NCBI GenBank assembly: GCA_030043455.1
Contig: JASHXQ010000033.1
Coordinates: 1 to 5,015 of the forward strand
Reading direction: 5' to 3'
Length of the DNA stretch: 5,015 nt
From: Nitrososphaerales archaeon
Lineage (GTDB): Archaea > Thermoproteota > Nitrososphaeria > Nitrososphaerales > CADDZS01
Numbering within the stretch: the stretch's first letter is position 1; each line of letters starts with the position of its first letter. Shown piece by piece: positions 1 through 4,934 of this stretch. The notes beneath the pieces were generated by a model. It was not told where the DNA came from. It made no database searches and worked only from the letters and a program-made list of their open reading frames with translations. A program made the translations under genes and the position numbers.

Positions 1-1
1 T

Positions 2-694
2 CACAATTTTTTCATTATCGGAGCTTTGTATTTCGTGAACCCCTTCCTCTCCCTCGGCGCTCTCAGCCATTCGCTGCTTGACACGCTCACCTCTGCCACC
101 GATAGAGGCGCGGAACTTTTCTTCCCGCTCACGCGGGTGGTGAAAAAATTCTATTTCAGTATCCGGGGTGAACCCCAGATTTCAAAACAAACGAGCTGGT
201 GGGTGGAGGATCCGTGGACGCTGCTCAAAAACACTTCAGACAGGGACCTCCAAGAGCCTACCCTGCAAGCCTGGCGAAGATCCTATGGCCCCTTCAAAAA
301 CAGCAGAGTGGTCGATTGGGGGATCTTTTTTGGATCGCTGGTCTTTCTGGGACTGGTCTATTTCGAGAGCAAAGGTAGCCTGTTTTCAATGGCCCATTTC
401 CACTTTGGATCTATCCTTCCTCTTTTCGGAATCGCAGTCTTTTACGGACTGGGCGAAGTTTGGCGTCGAAAGATCATAGATAACGAGCGTGAGCTAAATC
501 GCAACGTTGTTCTGGCAGTTCTTATCCTAGGATTGATAGTACTTTTAGTAGGAGACTACTTGTATGTGCTTTCTTTTCCCGGAATTCCAAACCTGACTCT
601 CCCTGGTTACGCTTTGGTTTCGGCTCTTGTTGGAATTACAGTTGGCTACTTCTTTGTGAAATTGAGAAAAAATTATTCGGATCTGTCAATGTAA
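2..694 (+). CDS. 5'-truncated membrane protein, YdjM/DUF457-like (putative membrane-bound metal-dependent hydrolase)
   Basis: The frame is open from the left edge (first full codon at base 2) to TAA at 692-694, giving 230 visible residues. A TTG at 26-28 could be a start, but the frame continues upstream into hydrophobic residues (HNFFIIGAL), so I read this as the C-terminal part of a longer gene. Numbered from that TTG, residues 14-19 read SHSLLD, followed by a Thr/Ser-rich turn and LFFPLTR at 31-37. This fits the conserved His...Leu-Asp...Pro pattern of the YdjM/DUF457 family, where His and Asp are proposed metal ligands. A soluble loop at about 38-95 is followed by four likely membrane helices (about 97-113, 127-143, 160-183, 190-211) and a short basic tail. 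The protein sits in the cytoplasmic membrane. Family members are poorly characterised and no substrate can be named. The following GH27 gene is on the same strand 61 bases on but has its own candidate promoter. Membrane location is certain; the family call is moderate. Confidence 0.62.
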   Translation, partial: HNFFIIGALYFVNPFLSLGALSHSLLDTLTSATDRGAELFFPLTRVVKKFYFSIRGEPQISKQTSWWVEDPWTLLKNTSDRDLQEPTLQAWRRSYGPFKNSRVVDWGIFFGSLVFLGLVYFESKGSLFSMAHFHFGSILPLFGIAVFYGLGEVWRRKIIDNERELNRNVVLAVLILGLIVLLVGDYLYVLSFPGIPNLTLPGYALVSALVGITVGYFFVKLRKNYSDLSM

Positions 695-715
695 CTAGAA
701 CTTTATCAAACAAGA

Positions 716-722
716 TTTATTT
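716..722 (+). promoter_or_regulatory. Candidate archaeal TATA box for the GH27 gene
   Basis: TTTATTT lies in an AT-rich stretch of the 61-base gap after the membrane-protein gene. Its centre is 27 bases before an ATG at 746 and 37 bases before the in-frame TTG at 756. Archaeal transcription usually begins about 25-28 bases after the TATA centre, so the expected transcript start is near 743-748. No Shine-Dalgarno-like purine tract lies ahead of the TTG. The call rests on position and composition only. Confidence 0.4.
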
Positions 723-755
723 CCCACTTACTCTGAGTGCCCAAAATGTCAGCTG

Positions 756-2315
756 TTGGCCGTCGGAAATAGAAATGTGGTTATTTCGAAAATCGTTGTT
801 GCTGTAGCAGTTATTCTGCTCGTCAGCATCGCAGGAATTGGTTCACTGAATTTGCCATCAGGGAATCTATTTGTCCTAGGGATAAATGCCGCGCCGTCAC
901 CTACATATCCAAGTTCAACCCAAGTCCAAAATTCCGCTTCTAATTTTCAGAAACTGACGGTTGACCAGACACCCGTAATGGGCTGGAGTAGTTGGAGCTT
1001 CCTGCGAGAAGGAGCCGACGAGTCAGCCATCGAAGGTGAGGCCAGGGCAATGATCTCCACCGGTCTTGCATCCGTAGGTTATGAATACATCAATGTTGAC
1101 GACGGTTGGTATCAATGTCCCGGGCCGCAGGGCCCTAACGTAGACCAGTACGGCAGGTGGATCGTCAATGCGTCGAACTATCCCGGGGTCGGCTCCGAGA
1201 ACGGCATCCAAGCGCTTGCTGCCTACGTGCACTCTCTAGGTTTGAAATTTGGTATCTATGAAACGGCCGGGATCTCAGAGCAGGCAGTGGCAAAAAATAC
1301 TCGAGTACTCGGCGCGCCGTACACAGCAGACGAAATAGCGACAACACGTTCGCAGAATAACTACAACTGCGGCGGGATGGTGGACCTGAATTACAAGTCT
1401 CCGGGTGCACAGGCCTACGTGAACTCTGTAGTGGATGAGCTAGCCTCTTGGGGAGTGGATTACATCAAGCTCGATGGGATTACGAACCAGAACGTCCCGG
1501 ATATTAGGGCGTGGGCGATTGCGATCGCGCAGTCAGGACGCCCCGTGGTTCTCGATACCACCGAGGGGAGTTTTACGATCAAAATCGCTCCGGCTCTCGA
1601 CAAATACTCGAATCAGTGGGAATTTTCGCCCGACATCGAGATCAATGGTCCTGATGAGGGAATTGCGAATAGCTGCTACAGTGCACCGTTTACCGGGTGT
1701 CTCAGCGTGTTTCCGCTGACGAGCTATACTCACTGGGAGGACCGGTTCAATGCTGTGGCCCGGTGGCAGCCCTTCGGTGGCCCGGGAGGGTTCAACGATT
1801 ATGACTCGATTGAAGTGGGTGATGGTCCGGCTAACAGCGGCATGACATTTGCCGCGGAGCAGAGTCAATTAAGTTTGTGGGCTCTGGGGTCGGCCCCCTT
1901 CATCTTGGGAAGTGATCTGACCGCAAGCGTGGTGAATGCATACGGAACTAGCAGTAACCTCAATCCCATCGACCGCAGTATGCTCATGAACCGGCAGGTC
2001 ATCGAGGTGGATCAGGACGCGATCGACGCATCGAGAATCTCTATCACTGGGACCTCCCAAATATTCTCAAAAATTGAAACCAGAGGTGATGGCATCGTAG
2101 GGCTATTCAACACCAACACCAATCTAAAGGTACCAAATGAAACAATCTCGACCACGGCTCATGCGATGGGTCTCCCCGCAGATGCAAGAGGTTATCTAGT
2201 ACAAAACCTCTGGTCCGGGCAGTCCTGGAAGATCTCAAGTGCTGGAAAAATAACTGCCAGCGTTTCCTCGGAAGGGGTAGCCCTCTTTCGAGTTACCCCT
2301 ATCGGCCAAAGCTGA
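756..2315 (+). CDS. Secreted or membrane-anchored GH27 alpha-galactosidase-like glycoside hydrolase
   Basis: The 519-residue product probably hydrolyses terminal alpha-galactosyl (or a related alpha-linked) residue by the retaining GH27 mechanism outside the cell. Residues 8-29 form a hydrophobic segment after a short basic N-terminus, followed by a Ser/Pro/Thr-rich linker to about 70: a signal peptide or membrane anchor. The catalytic (beta/alpha)8 barrel spans about 70-425. Landmarks are PVMGWSSWS (73-81), NVDDGW (113-118, substrate-binding DD pair), LKFGIYETAG (163-172), YIKLDGI (236-242, nucleophile Asp240), Glu270, WEFSPDIE (288-295, acid/base Asp293), GPGGFNDYD (342-350), LSLWALGSAPFILGSDLT (372-389) and the VDQD motif (418-421). 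A C-terminal beta-sandwich typical of the family fills about 430-519. The Arg usually two residues after the aromatic pair before the acid/base Asp is Glu289. Sequons lie at Asn138 and Asn461. Cys307 and Cys315 could form a disulfide. The start is TTG, the first in-frame candidate after TAG at 696-698; an out-of-frame ATG at 746 is better placed for the promoter. Exact substrate is inferred. Confidence 0.93.
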   Translation: MAVGNRNVVISKIVVAVAVILLVSIAGIGSLNLPSGNLFVLGINAAPSPTYPSSTQVQNSASNFQKLTVDQTPVMGWSSWSFLREGADESAIEGEARAMISTGLASVGYEYINVDDGWYQCPGPQGPNVDQYGRWIVNASNYPGVGSENGIQALAAYVHSLGLKFGIYETAGISEQAVAKNTRVLGAPYTADEIATTRSQNNYNCGGMVDLNYKSPGAQAYVNSVVDELASWGVDYIKLDGITNQNVPDIRAWAIAIAQSGRPVVLDTTEGSFTIKIAPALDKYSNQWEFSPDIEINGPDEGIANSCYSAPFTGCLSVFPLTSYTHWEDRFNAVARWQPFGGPGGFNDYDSIEVGDGPANSGMTFAAEQSQLSLWALGSAPFILGSDLTASVVNAYGTSSNLNPIDRSMLMNRQVIEVDQDAIDASRISITGTSQIFSKIETRGDGIVGLFNTNTNLKVPNETISTTAHAMGLPADARGYLVQNLWSGQSWKISSAGKITASVSSEGVALFRVTPIGQS

Positions 2316-2326
2316 ACATAGTTCAG
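2312..2326. terminator. Perfect palindrome spanning the stop codons of two convergent genes
   Basis: CTGAAC (2312-2317), a 3-base ATA loop and GTTCAG (2321-2326) form a perfect inverted repeat. The TGA stop of the GH27 gene (2313-2315) and the TGA stop of the minus-strand gene (complement of 2323-2325) occupy mirror-image positions in the two arms. In RNA it would be a 6-bp hairpin in both directions, extendable by a G-U pair. It may act as a small bidirectional transcript-end structure. There is no strong T tract after it on the + side, and archaeal termination mainly uses T tracts, so the terminator role is inferred. Confidence 0.35.
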
Positions 2327-2742
2327 TGGAAAAGAAATTTCTTTCTAGCCTCAGCAATAGTGAGATCTAAATTAGTGCCAGTCCTTGGGCGTAAACTGAA
2401 AGATTTTTCGATCTCTTTGATTATCAATTTTTCAATCAGGACCGAACCAGTTTTCCCGAGCATCTGTCGAAGCTGATCGATCATTATACTCGGTCGCGAT
2501 TGAAAATCCTCCCGGGATAAGCCATGAATATCTGTAAGCTGATAGTAAATGGCCGCCCTTGAACCTGGTCCAAAAACATCGAGGGCTCTGTCTATGCAAT
2601 CGATAATCCGGGCATTGAAACCTTTATCCTGTGATGGGTTCAGGACAATGAAGGTACCAAGGTATCTGCTTCTTAAAAAATTTTCAGATACGTTTTCCCG
2701 GGGTGGCAAGAAATTGAATAAGTGAAGAGGGTTCTCCAACAT
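2323..2742 (-). CDS. Small protein with a NitrOD5-like archaeal helical domain
   Basis: This 139-residue protein is largely cytoplasmic, with no signal peptide or membrane helix. Its middle (about residues 43-116) carries the pattern IDRALDVFGPGSRAAIYYQL, then an acidic stretch with a predicted binding helix (IMIDQLRQMLG), then VLIEKLIIKEIEKSF. This layout (helix, GpGsrxAiYyhL, loop, helix with FG-like turn, IekLIikei) matches a short archaeal domain I know from Nitrososphaeria, probably the one called NitrOD5 (an 'output domain' of two-component proteins); the name is from memory. Here it stands alone, with about 40 N-terminal and 20 C-terminal residues of no known type. Function is unknown. 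I chose ATG at 2742 because a TTATAG box (2769-2774) lies about 29 bases ahead of it. The longer GTG start at 2754 (143 residues) would fall only 17 bases from that box. It follows the SRPBCC gene on the same strand by 74 bases and ends 7 bases from the convergent GH27 stop. Confidence 0.75.
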   Translation of the reverse strand: MLENPLHLFNFLPPRENVSENFLRSRYLGTFIVLNPSQDKGFNARIIDCIDRALDVFGPGSRAAIYYQLTDIHGLSREDFQSRPSIMIDQLRQMLGKTGSVLIEKLIIKEIEKSFSLRPRTGTNLDLTIAEARKKFLFH

Positions 2743-2768
2743 TTCGCCGCTCACAGAATTAGAGCAGC

Positions 2769-2774
2769 CTATAA
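2769..2774 (-). promoter_or_regulatory. Candidate TATA box for the NitrOD5-like gene
   Basis: On the minus strand the bases read TTATAG, centred about 29 bases before the ATG at 2742. It sits in the 74-base gap after the SRPBCC stop, so the small gene may be transcribed on its own as well as by read-through. The spacing predicts a leader of only a few bases and favours the ATG over the GTG at 2754. Confidence 0.4.
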
Positions 2775-2816
2775 GGAAGATTCTTCACAAGACTGAGTCA
2801 ATCCGAGAAAGACTAC

Positions 2817-3419
2817 TTAGCTGATATTCTCAGCCTTTTCCCGGAGCTCCATGTTCCCCAGCTGGATGTCCCTGCGCTCTGTCAGCACTTCGCTTTTCAT
2901 AAGCGGCACAAGCAGACCCCGGAAGGTTTCTGTTCGGATCACCGTGGTTCCGGTGCCTTCCACGTGCGGAACTATCTGGAATAACGTCTCTTTCTCGAAC
3001 AACCCCGGAATGAGGAACCTTCTTTGTTTCCATCCCAGCTCGCTATTGAAACTCAAATGAATGAGCTCTGCCCTTGCTACCTTGCCCTTACTGCGGAGAA
3101 TTCCGAACGGGATCCGCCGCAGATCAACCGTCCCAGAGCTGGGGCTTGTTACCTCCTTGGTCGCCCTAATTCTCTGAATGCTGATGATCTGAGACCACAA
3201 CCTTTCCGGGGTCGCAAAAATCTGAATTTCGCATCTCAGCTCCTTTTTGGTCCTTCCCTGATCGATTATTTCGCAACGGGGTACTTTCCGGTGAACTAGT
3301 AGACCTTCGTTGGACTCGGTCGTAGCAGAATTTGTACTACGAATCTCTTCAACCGCACTCGCGGCCCTCGTCATTCCTCTGTAACCATAAAAAAAGGGCA
3401 TTTTCTGTGAAATCGCCAC
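2817..3419 (-). CDS. SRPBCC (START/Bet v 1-like) domain protein with N-terminal extension
   Basis: The product has 200 residues. About residues 60-198 resemble the SRPBCC 'polyketide cyclase/START-like' fold, a helix-grip domain that binds hydrophobic ligands. The domain begins ELRCEIQIFATPERLWSQI (60-78), the usual first strand and helix. It continues with a central strand FGILRSKGKV (105-114), SELGWKQRRFLIPGLFEKETLF (126-147), GTGTTVIRTETFRGLLVPL (155-173), and a C-terminal helix ending GNMELREKAE (188-197), which matches the typical 'mNeaLkrraE' end. The usual 'yPeWNPFI' segment after the first helix is absent: residues 79-95 run ISIQRIRATKEVTSPSS. Residues 1-58 are polar and match nothing I know. 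Start: GTG at 3419, with a TTTATTT box 26 bases ahead; ATGs at 3401 (residue 7) and 3374 (residue 16) are alternatives. A soluble, probably cytoplasmic protein. Ligand and role are unknown. It is divergent from the two-helix membrane gene. Confidence 0.8.
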   Translation of the reverse strand: MAISQKMPFFYGYRGMTRAASAVEEIRSTNSATTESNEGLLVHRKVPRCEIIDQGRTKKELRCEIQIFATPERLWSQIISIQRIRATKEVTSPSSGTVDLRRIPFGILRSKGKVARAELIHLSFNSELGWKQRRFLIPGLFEKETLFQIVPHVEGTGTTVIRTETFRGLLVPLMKSEVLTERRDIQLGNMELREKAENIS

Positions 3420-3441
3420 TCTCTTCAGGACACTTGGCGAG

Positions 3442-3448
3442 AAATAAA
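3442..3448 (-). promoter_or_regulatory. Candidate TATA box for the SRPBCC gene
   Basis: The minus strand reads TTTATTT, centred 26 bases before the GTG at 3419, the same heptamer seen ahead of the GH27 gene. The spacing predicts a leaderless transcript starting at or next to the GTG. It lies in the 184-base divergent region (3420-3603), which holds no other gene that I accept. Confidence 0.42.
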
Positions 3449-3561
3449 CGATTGTTTGTATAAGAAAACACGCAGTTATTCCTCTGGAAGATTGTTCTTG
3501 ATAGAGAGAGCTCCCGCCGCTTGATTCGAATTCTCAATCCAGAAAGCAACTCGACTCGATT

Positions 3562-3567
3562 CATATC
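3562..3567 (+). promoter_or_regulatory. Weak candidate TATA element for the two-helix membrane gene
   Basis: CATATC is centred about 39 bases before the TTG at 3604, predicting a transcript start near 3590 and a leader of about 14 bases. That leader contains GGCGAGGA (3593-3600), a purine tract only 3 bases from the TTG and so poorly spaced as a ribosome site. The T-rich TTGTTTT at 3576-3582 is an alternative that would give a leaderless start. Confidence 0.2.
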
Positions 3568-3603
3568 TGACCTCCTTGTTTTCATCCCCTCCGGCGAGGA
3601 CTG

Positions 3604-3921
3604 TTGGGAAATGGCGAGGCTATCGAGACGGAATGGGTTGCGCACTCCTATCGTGCGAGTCCACTTTCAAGTATTCCGGACCTACCGGCTACAAAGCTCT
3701 CCGACAATGTATGGCGAGATCTGTGGCAGGACTTCTTTGGAACCAAAGCCGACAAACAGAAGTCGCTGTTTGTTTTTTCCATGCTACTTCTCATAGCGGG
3801 CTTTTTCATTTTGTCCTCGGTCAGTCTTTCCATGGATATCATTGTGGGATTGCTTCTGGTCGGCTTCGGTATCTACGGAGGAGTTCGATGGACTAGACAA
3901 TTTCTGAAGGAAATAGTCTGA
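3604..3921 (+). CDS. Small membrane protein with two transmembrane helices, function unknown
   Basis: The 105-residue product has a hydrophilic N-terminal half (1-52) with an amphipathic, Trp-rich segment LSDNVWRDLWQDFFG at 32-46. Two clear membrane helices follow: about 54-72 (LFVFSMLLLIAGFFILSSV) and 77-94 (MDIIVGLLLVGFGIYGGV). It ends in a basic tail with RWTRQFLKEIV. This hairpin topology places both ends on the same side of the cytoplasmic membrane. I do not recognise a family. The start is TTG at 3604, the first usable start after TGA at 3568-3570; no in-frame ATG precedes the first helix, so the N-terminus is uncertain. It runs divergently from the SRPBCC gene and convergently with the TrmB gene, whose stop is 50 bases away. 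Reality of the gene rests on the coherent pair of helices; a single-gene transcript is likely. Confidence 0.68.
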   Translation: MGNGEAIETEWVAHSYRASPLSSIPDLPATKLSDNVWRDLWQDFFGTKADKQKSLFVFSMLLLIAGFFILSSVSLSMDIIVGLLLVGFGIYGGVRWTRQFLKEIV

Positions 3922-3940
3922 GAACAACTTCTCGATACCC

Positions 3941-3968
3941 AGATTGCAGCTCAGTTGAGACCGAATCT
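3941..3968. repeat. Two-part dyad symmetry between convergent genes
   Basis: In the 50-base gap between the stops of the two-helix gene and the TrmB gene, AGATT (3941-3945) pairs with AATCT (3964-3968), and CTCA (3950-3953) pairs with TGAG (3956-3959). Both inverted pairs share exactly the same centre (3954.5). The 4-base stretches between the arms do not pair, and the inner loop of 2 bases is too tight for a stable RNA hairpin. It could be a protein-binding site or a weak transcript-end structure, or chance. Confidence 0.25.
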
Positions 3969-3971
3969 TGA

Positions 3972-4796
3972 CTAGGACGTTTCCATCACGGGGCTCGTAT
4001 CCCAACCCACGAAGAAAAGCACTCTGAACATTTCTACGATCGAGGGACTGGTAATCAATAGGGCAGTTTCCTCTGTGGGAGGTCCAGCCTCGCCTGGAGC
4101 TGATTCTGGAATGATCATTACTTCGCTCCGGTCTACAATGCAGACCCCAGCCGAGTTGATGCTATCCAGGTGTCTTACCTCGGACGCGACCTCTTTGAAT
4201 TGAGCTGCGTTCGAATTCGACACCGGAGTGAAAATCCGAACACTGACACCTTCCTTTATTTTCTTGGAAATCTCCTCCATTTCCCGCATCAACAGCAGCT
4301 TGGCTGAGCCTCGATCGACGGCAGCGACGAGGATTTCAGTCTGAGCTCCTGCGAGCAATTGAGTCCATTTTTCAGAGATGGCTTTCTGACCTGAAATGAT
4401 TTGGATCTTGTTCTCACTGGAGACATTTTTGCTTCCGTTTTGCTGATGGAGCTTGAGAGTTTCCGTGGCTTTGCGCAAATTCGAGAGGGCTTCGGAGTGT
4501 GCCCTAACATTTTCTGCTTCCTGCCTTTGCAACTTCTCCACAACGGTCTCCAGAGATCTGGCCTTGAACTTCATGGGTTTGCTGATTATACCCTCCACCA
4601 TATCCCTGGATTGGAGTGTTTTTAGATCGTGATACACGTCCAGCCTATGGAGCCCTAGCTTGGCTGCTACCTCCCCAGCCTTCGAAGTACCCATCTCTAG
4701 AAGAGCAAGATAGATTGTAGCCTCCCGCTCAGGAACACCGAGCAAAACCAGGCCAGCTGTAGTAGATGCTACCGGGTCCGAGGAAAGAGTTTCCAA
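3972..4796 (-). CDS. TrmB-family transcriptional regulator with C-terminal PLD-like sensor domain
   Basis: The product has 274 residues. Residues about 14-80 form a TrmB winged helix-turn-helix: LGVPEREATIYLALLEMG (19-36), then TSKAGEVAAKLGLHRLDVYHDLKTL (37-61) as the DNA-binding helices, and a wing near 65-80. A long helix at about 82-116, rich in Glu, Arg and Lys, is a likely coiled-coil dimer segment. Residues about 130-268 (IQIISGQKAI, TEILVAAVD, VSVRIFTPV, VMIIPES, ALLITSPSIVEMFRVLFFVGWD) match the phospholipase-D-like domain often fused to archaeal TrmB proteins. No HxKxxxxD motif is visible, so it is probably a ligand or dimerisation module, not a nuclease. The maltose-binding C-terminus of classical TrmB (about 340 residues) is absent. 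TrmB proteins commonly control sugar uptake and central carbon genes in archaea; the target here is not shown. Start: TTG at 4796, the only candidate after the in-frame TGA at 4803-4805, with a T-rich TATA-like box 25 bases ahead and a weak GGTAGTGA tract. Confidence 0.9.
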   Translation of the reverse strand: METLSSDPVASTTAGLVLLGVPEREATIYLALLEMGTSKAGEVAAKLGLHRLDVYHDLKTLQSRDMVEGIISKPMKFKARSLETVVEKLQRQEAENVRAHSEALSNLRKATETLKLHQQNGSKNVSSENKIQIISGQKAISEKWTQLLAGAQTEILVAAVDRGSAKLLLMREMEEISKKIKEGVSVRIFTPVSNSNAAQFKEVASEVRHLDSINSAGVCIVDRSEVMIIPESAPGEAGPPTEETALLITSPSIVEMFRVLFFVGWDTSPVMETS

Positions 4797-4810
4797 ATAG
4801 CTTCACTACC

Positions 4811-4820
4811 TTTGATCTAA
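4811..4820. repeat. Direct repeat TTTGATCTAA, copy 1 (next to TrmB promoter)
   Basis: This 10-base sequence recurs exactly at 4870-4879, 59 bases away. Copy 1 is directly followed by AAAATCGA (4821-4828), and a closely related AAAAATCGA follows copy 2 at 4896-4904. It lies on the TrmB core promoter, so an autoregulatory operator is possible. Confidence 0.4.
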
Positions 4821-4824
4821 AAAA
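4818..4824 (-). promoter_or_regulatory. Candidate TATA-like box for the TrmB gene
   Basis: The minus strand reads TTTTTTA, centred 25 bases before the TTG at 4796, again predicting a leaderless or very short-leader transcript. It overlaps one copy of the TTTGATCTAA repeat (4811-4820), so a factor binding that repeat would compete with TBP/TFB. Confidence 0.35.
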
Positions 4825-4869
4825 TCGAAAATTGTTATCAAATATTCTCTTGCTAACTCCAAGTGAGTT

Positions 4870-4879
4870 TTTGATCTAA
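4870..4879. repeat. Direct repeat TTTGATCTAA, copy 2
   Basis: Exact second copy of the 10-base sequence found at 4811-4820. It lies about 75 bases upstream of the TrmB start. See copy 1 for the shared AAAATCGA neighbour. Confidence 0.4.
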
Positions 4880-4896
4880 GGGAATTCGCACCCACA

Positions 4897-4908
4897 AAAA
4901 TCGATTTT
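4897..4908. repeat. 12-bp perfect palindrome AAAATCGATTTT
   Basis: A perfect palindrome centred on TCGA, about 100 bases upstream of the TrmB start. AT-rich palindromes of this size are typical operator shapes for dimeric winged-helix regulators, but one could arise by chance in an AT-rich spacer. Its right arm overlaps the first TTTTGTCTGA repeat. Confidence 0.4.
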
Positions 4909-4934
4909 GTCTGAAATCTGGAGGTTTTGTCTGA
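4905..4934. repeat. TTTTGTCTGA direct repeat, two copies exactly 20 bases apart
   Basis: TTTTGTCTGA occurs at 4905-4914 and 4925-4934. The 20-base period is close to two helical turns, so both copies face the same side of the DNA. The second copy runs into a short inverted repeat, CTGAC (4931-4935), CGGC loop, GTCAG (4940-4944). TCTGACC (4930-4936) also has its reverse complement GGTCAGA at 4975-4981. This looks like a regulatory region, either for the TrmB gene or for a gene beyond the right edge. Confidence 0.4.

Noticed and set aside
168..479. 103-codon plus-strand frame inside the first membrane-protein gene
   Set aside because: Composition rich in Trp, Ser and Arg and no motif; it is an out-of-frame shadow of the DUF457-like gene.
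1533..1868. 111-codon minus-strand frame inside the GH27 gene
   Set aside because: It lies wholly antisense to a clearly conserved catalytic domain and shows no family features.
3524..3540. TTGA...TCAA inverted half-sites with an internal TTCGAA in the divergent region
   Set aside because: The arms are only 4 bases and the inner palindromes do not share their centre; this is within chance for the composition.
3349..3645. 98-codon minus-strand frame across the divergent promoter region
   Set aside because: It overlaps the starts of two better genes, is rich in Arg and Ser with no motif, and covers the candidate promoters of both.
3576..3896. 106-codon plus-strand frame overlapping the two-helix gene
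   Set aside because: The translation is Cys/Ser/His-rich and without pattern, whereas the other frame gives two clean membrane helices.
4010..4380. Possible phospholipase D-type catalytic site in the TrmB C-terminal domain
   Set aside because: No HxKxxxxD motif can be found in residues 130-274, so only the fold resemblance is kept.
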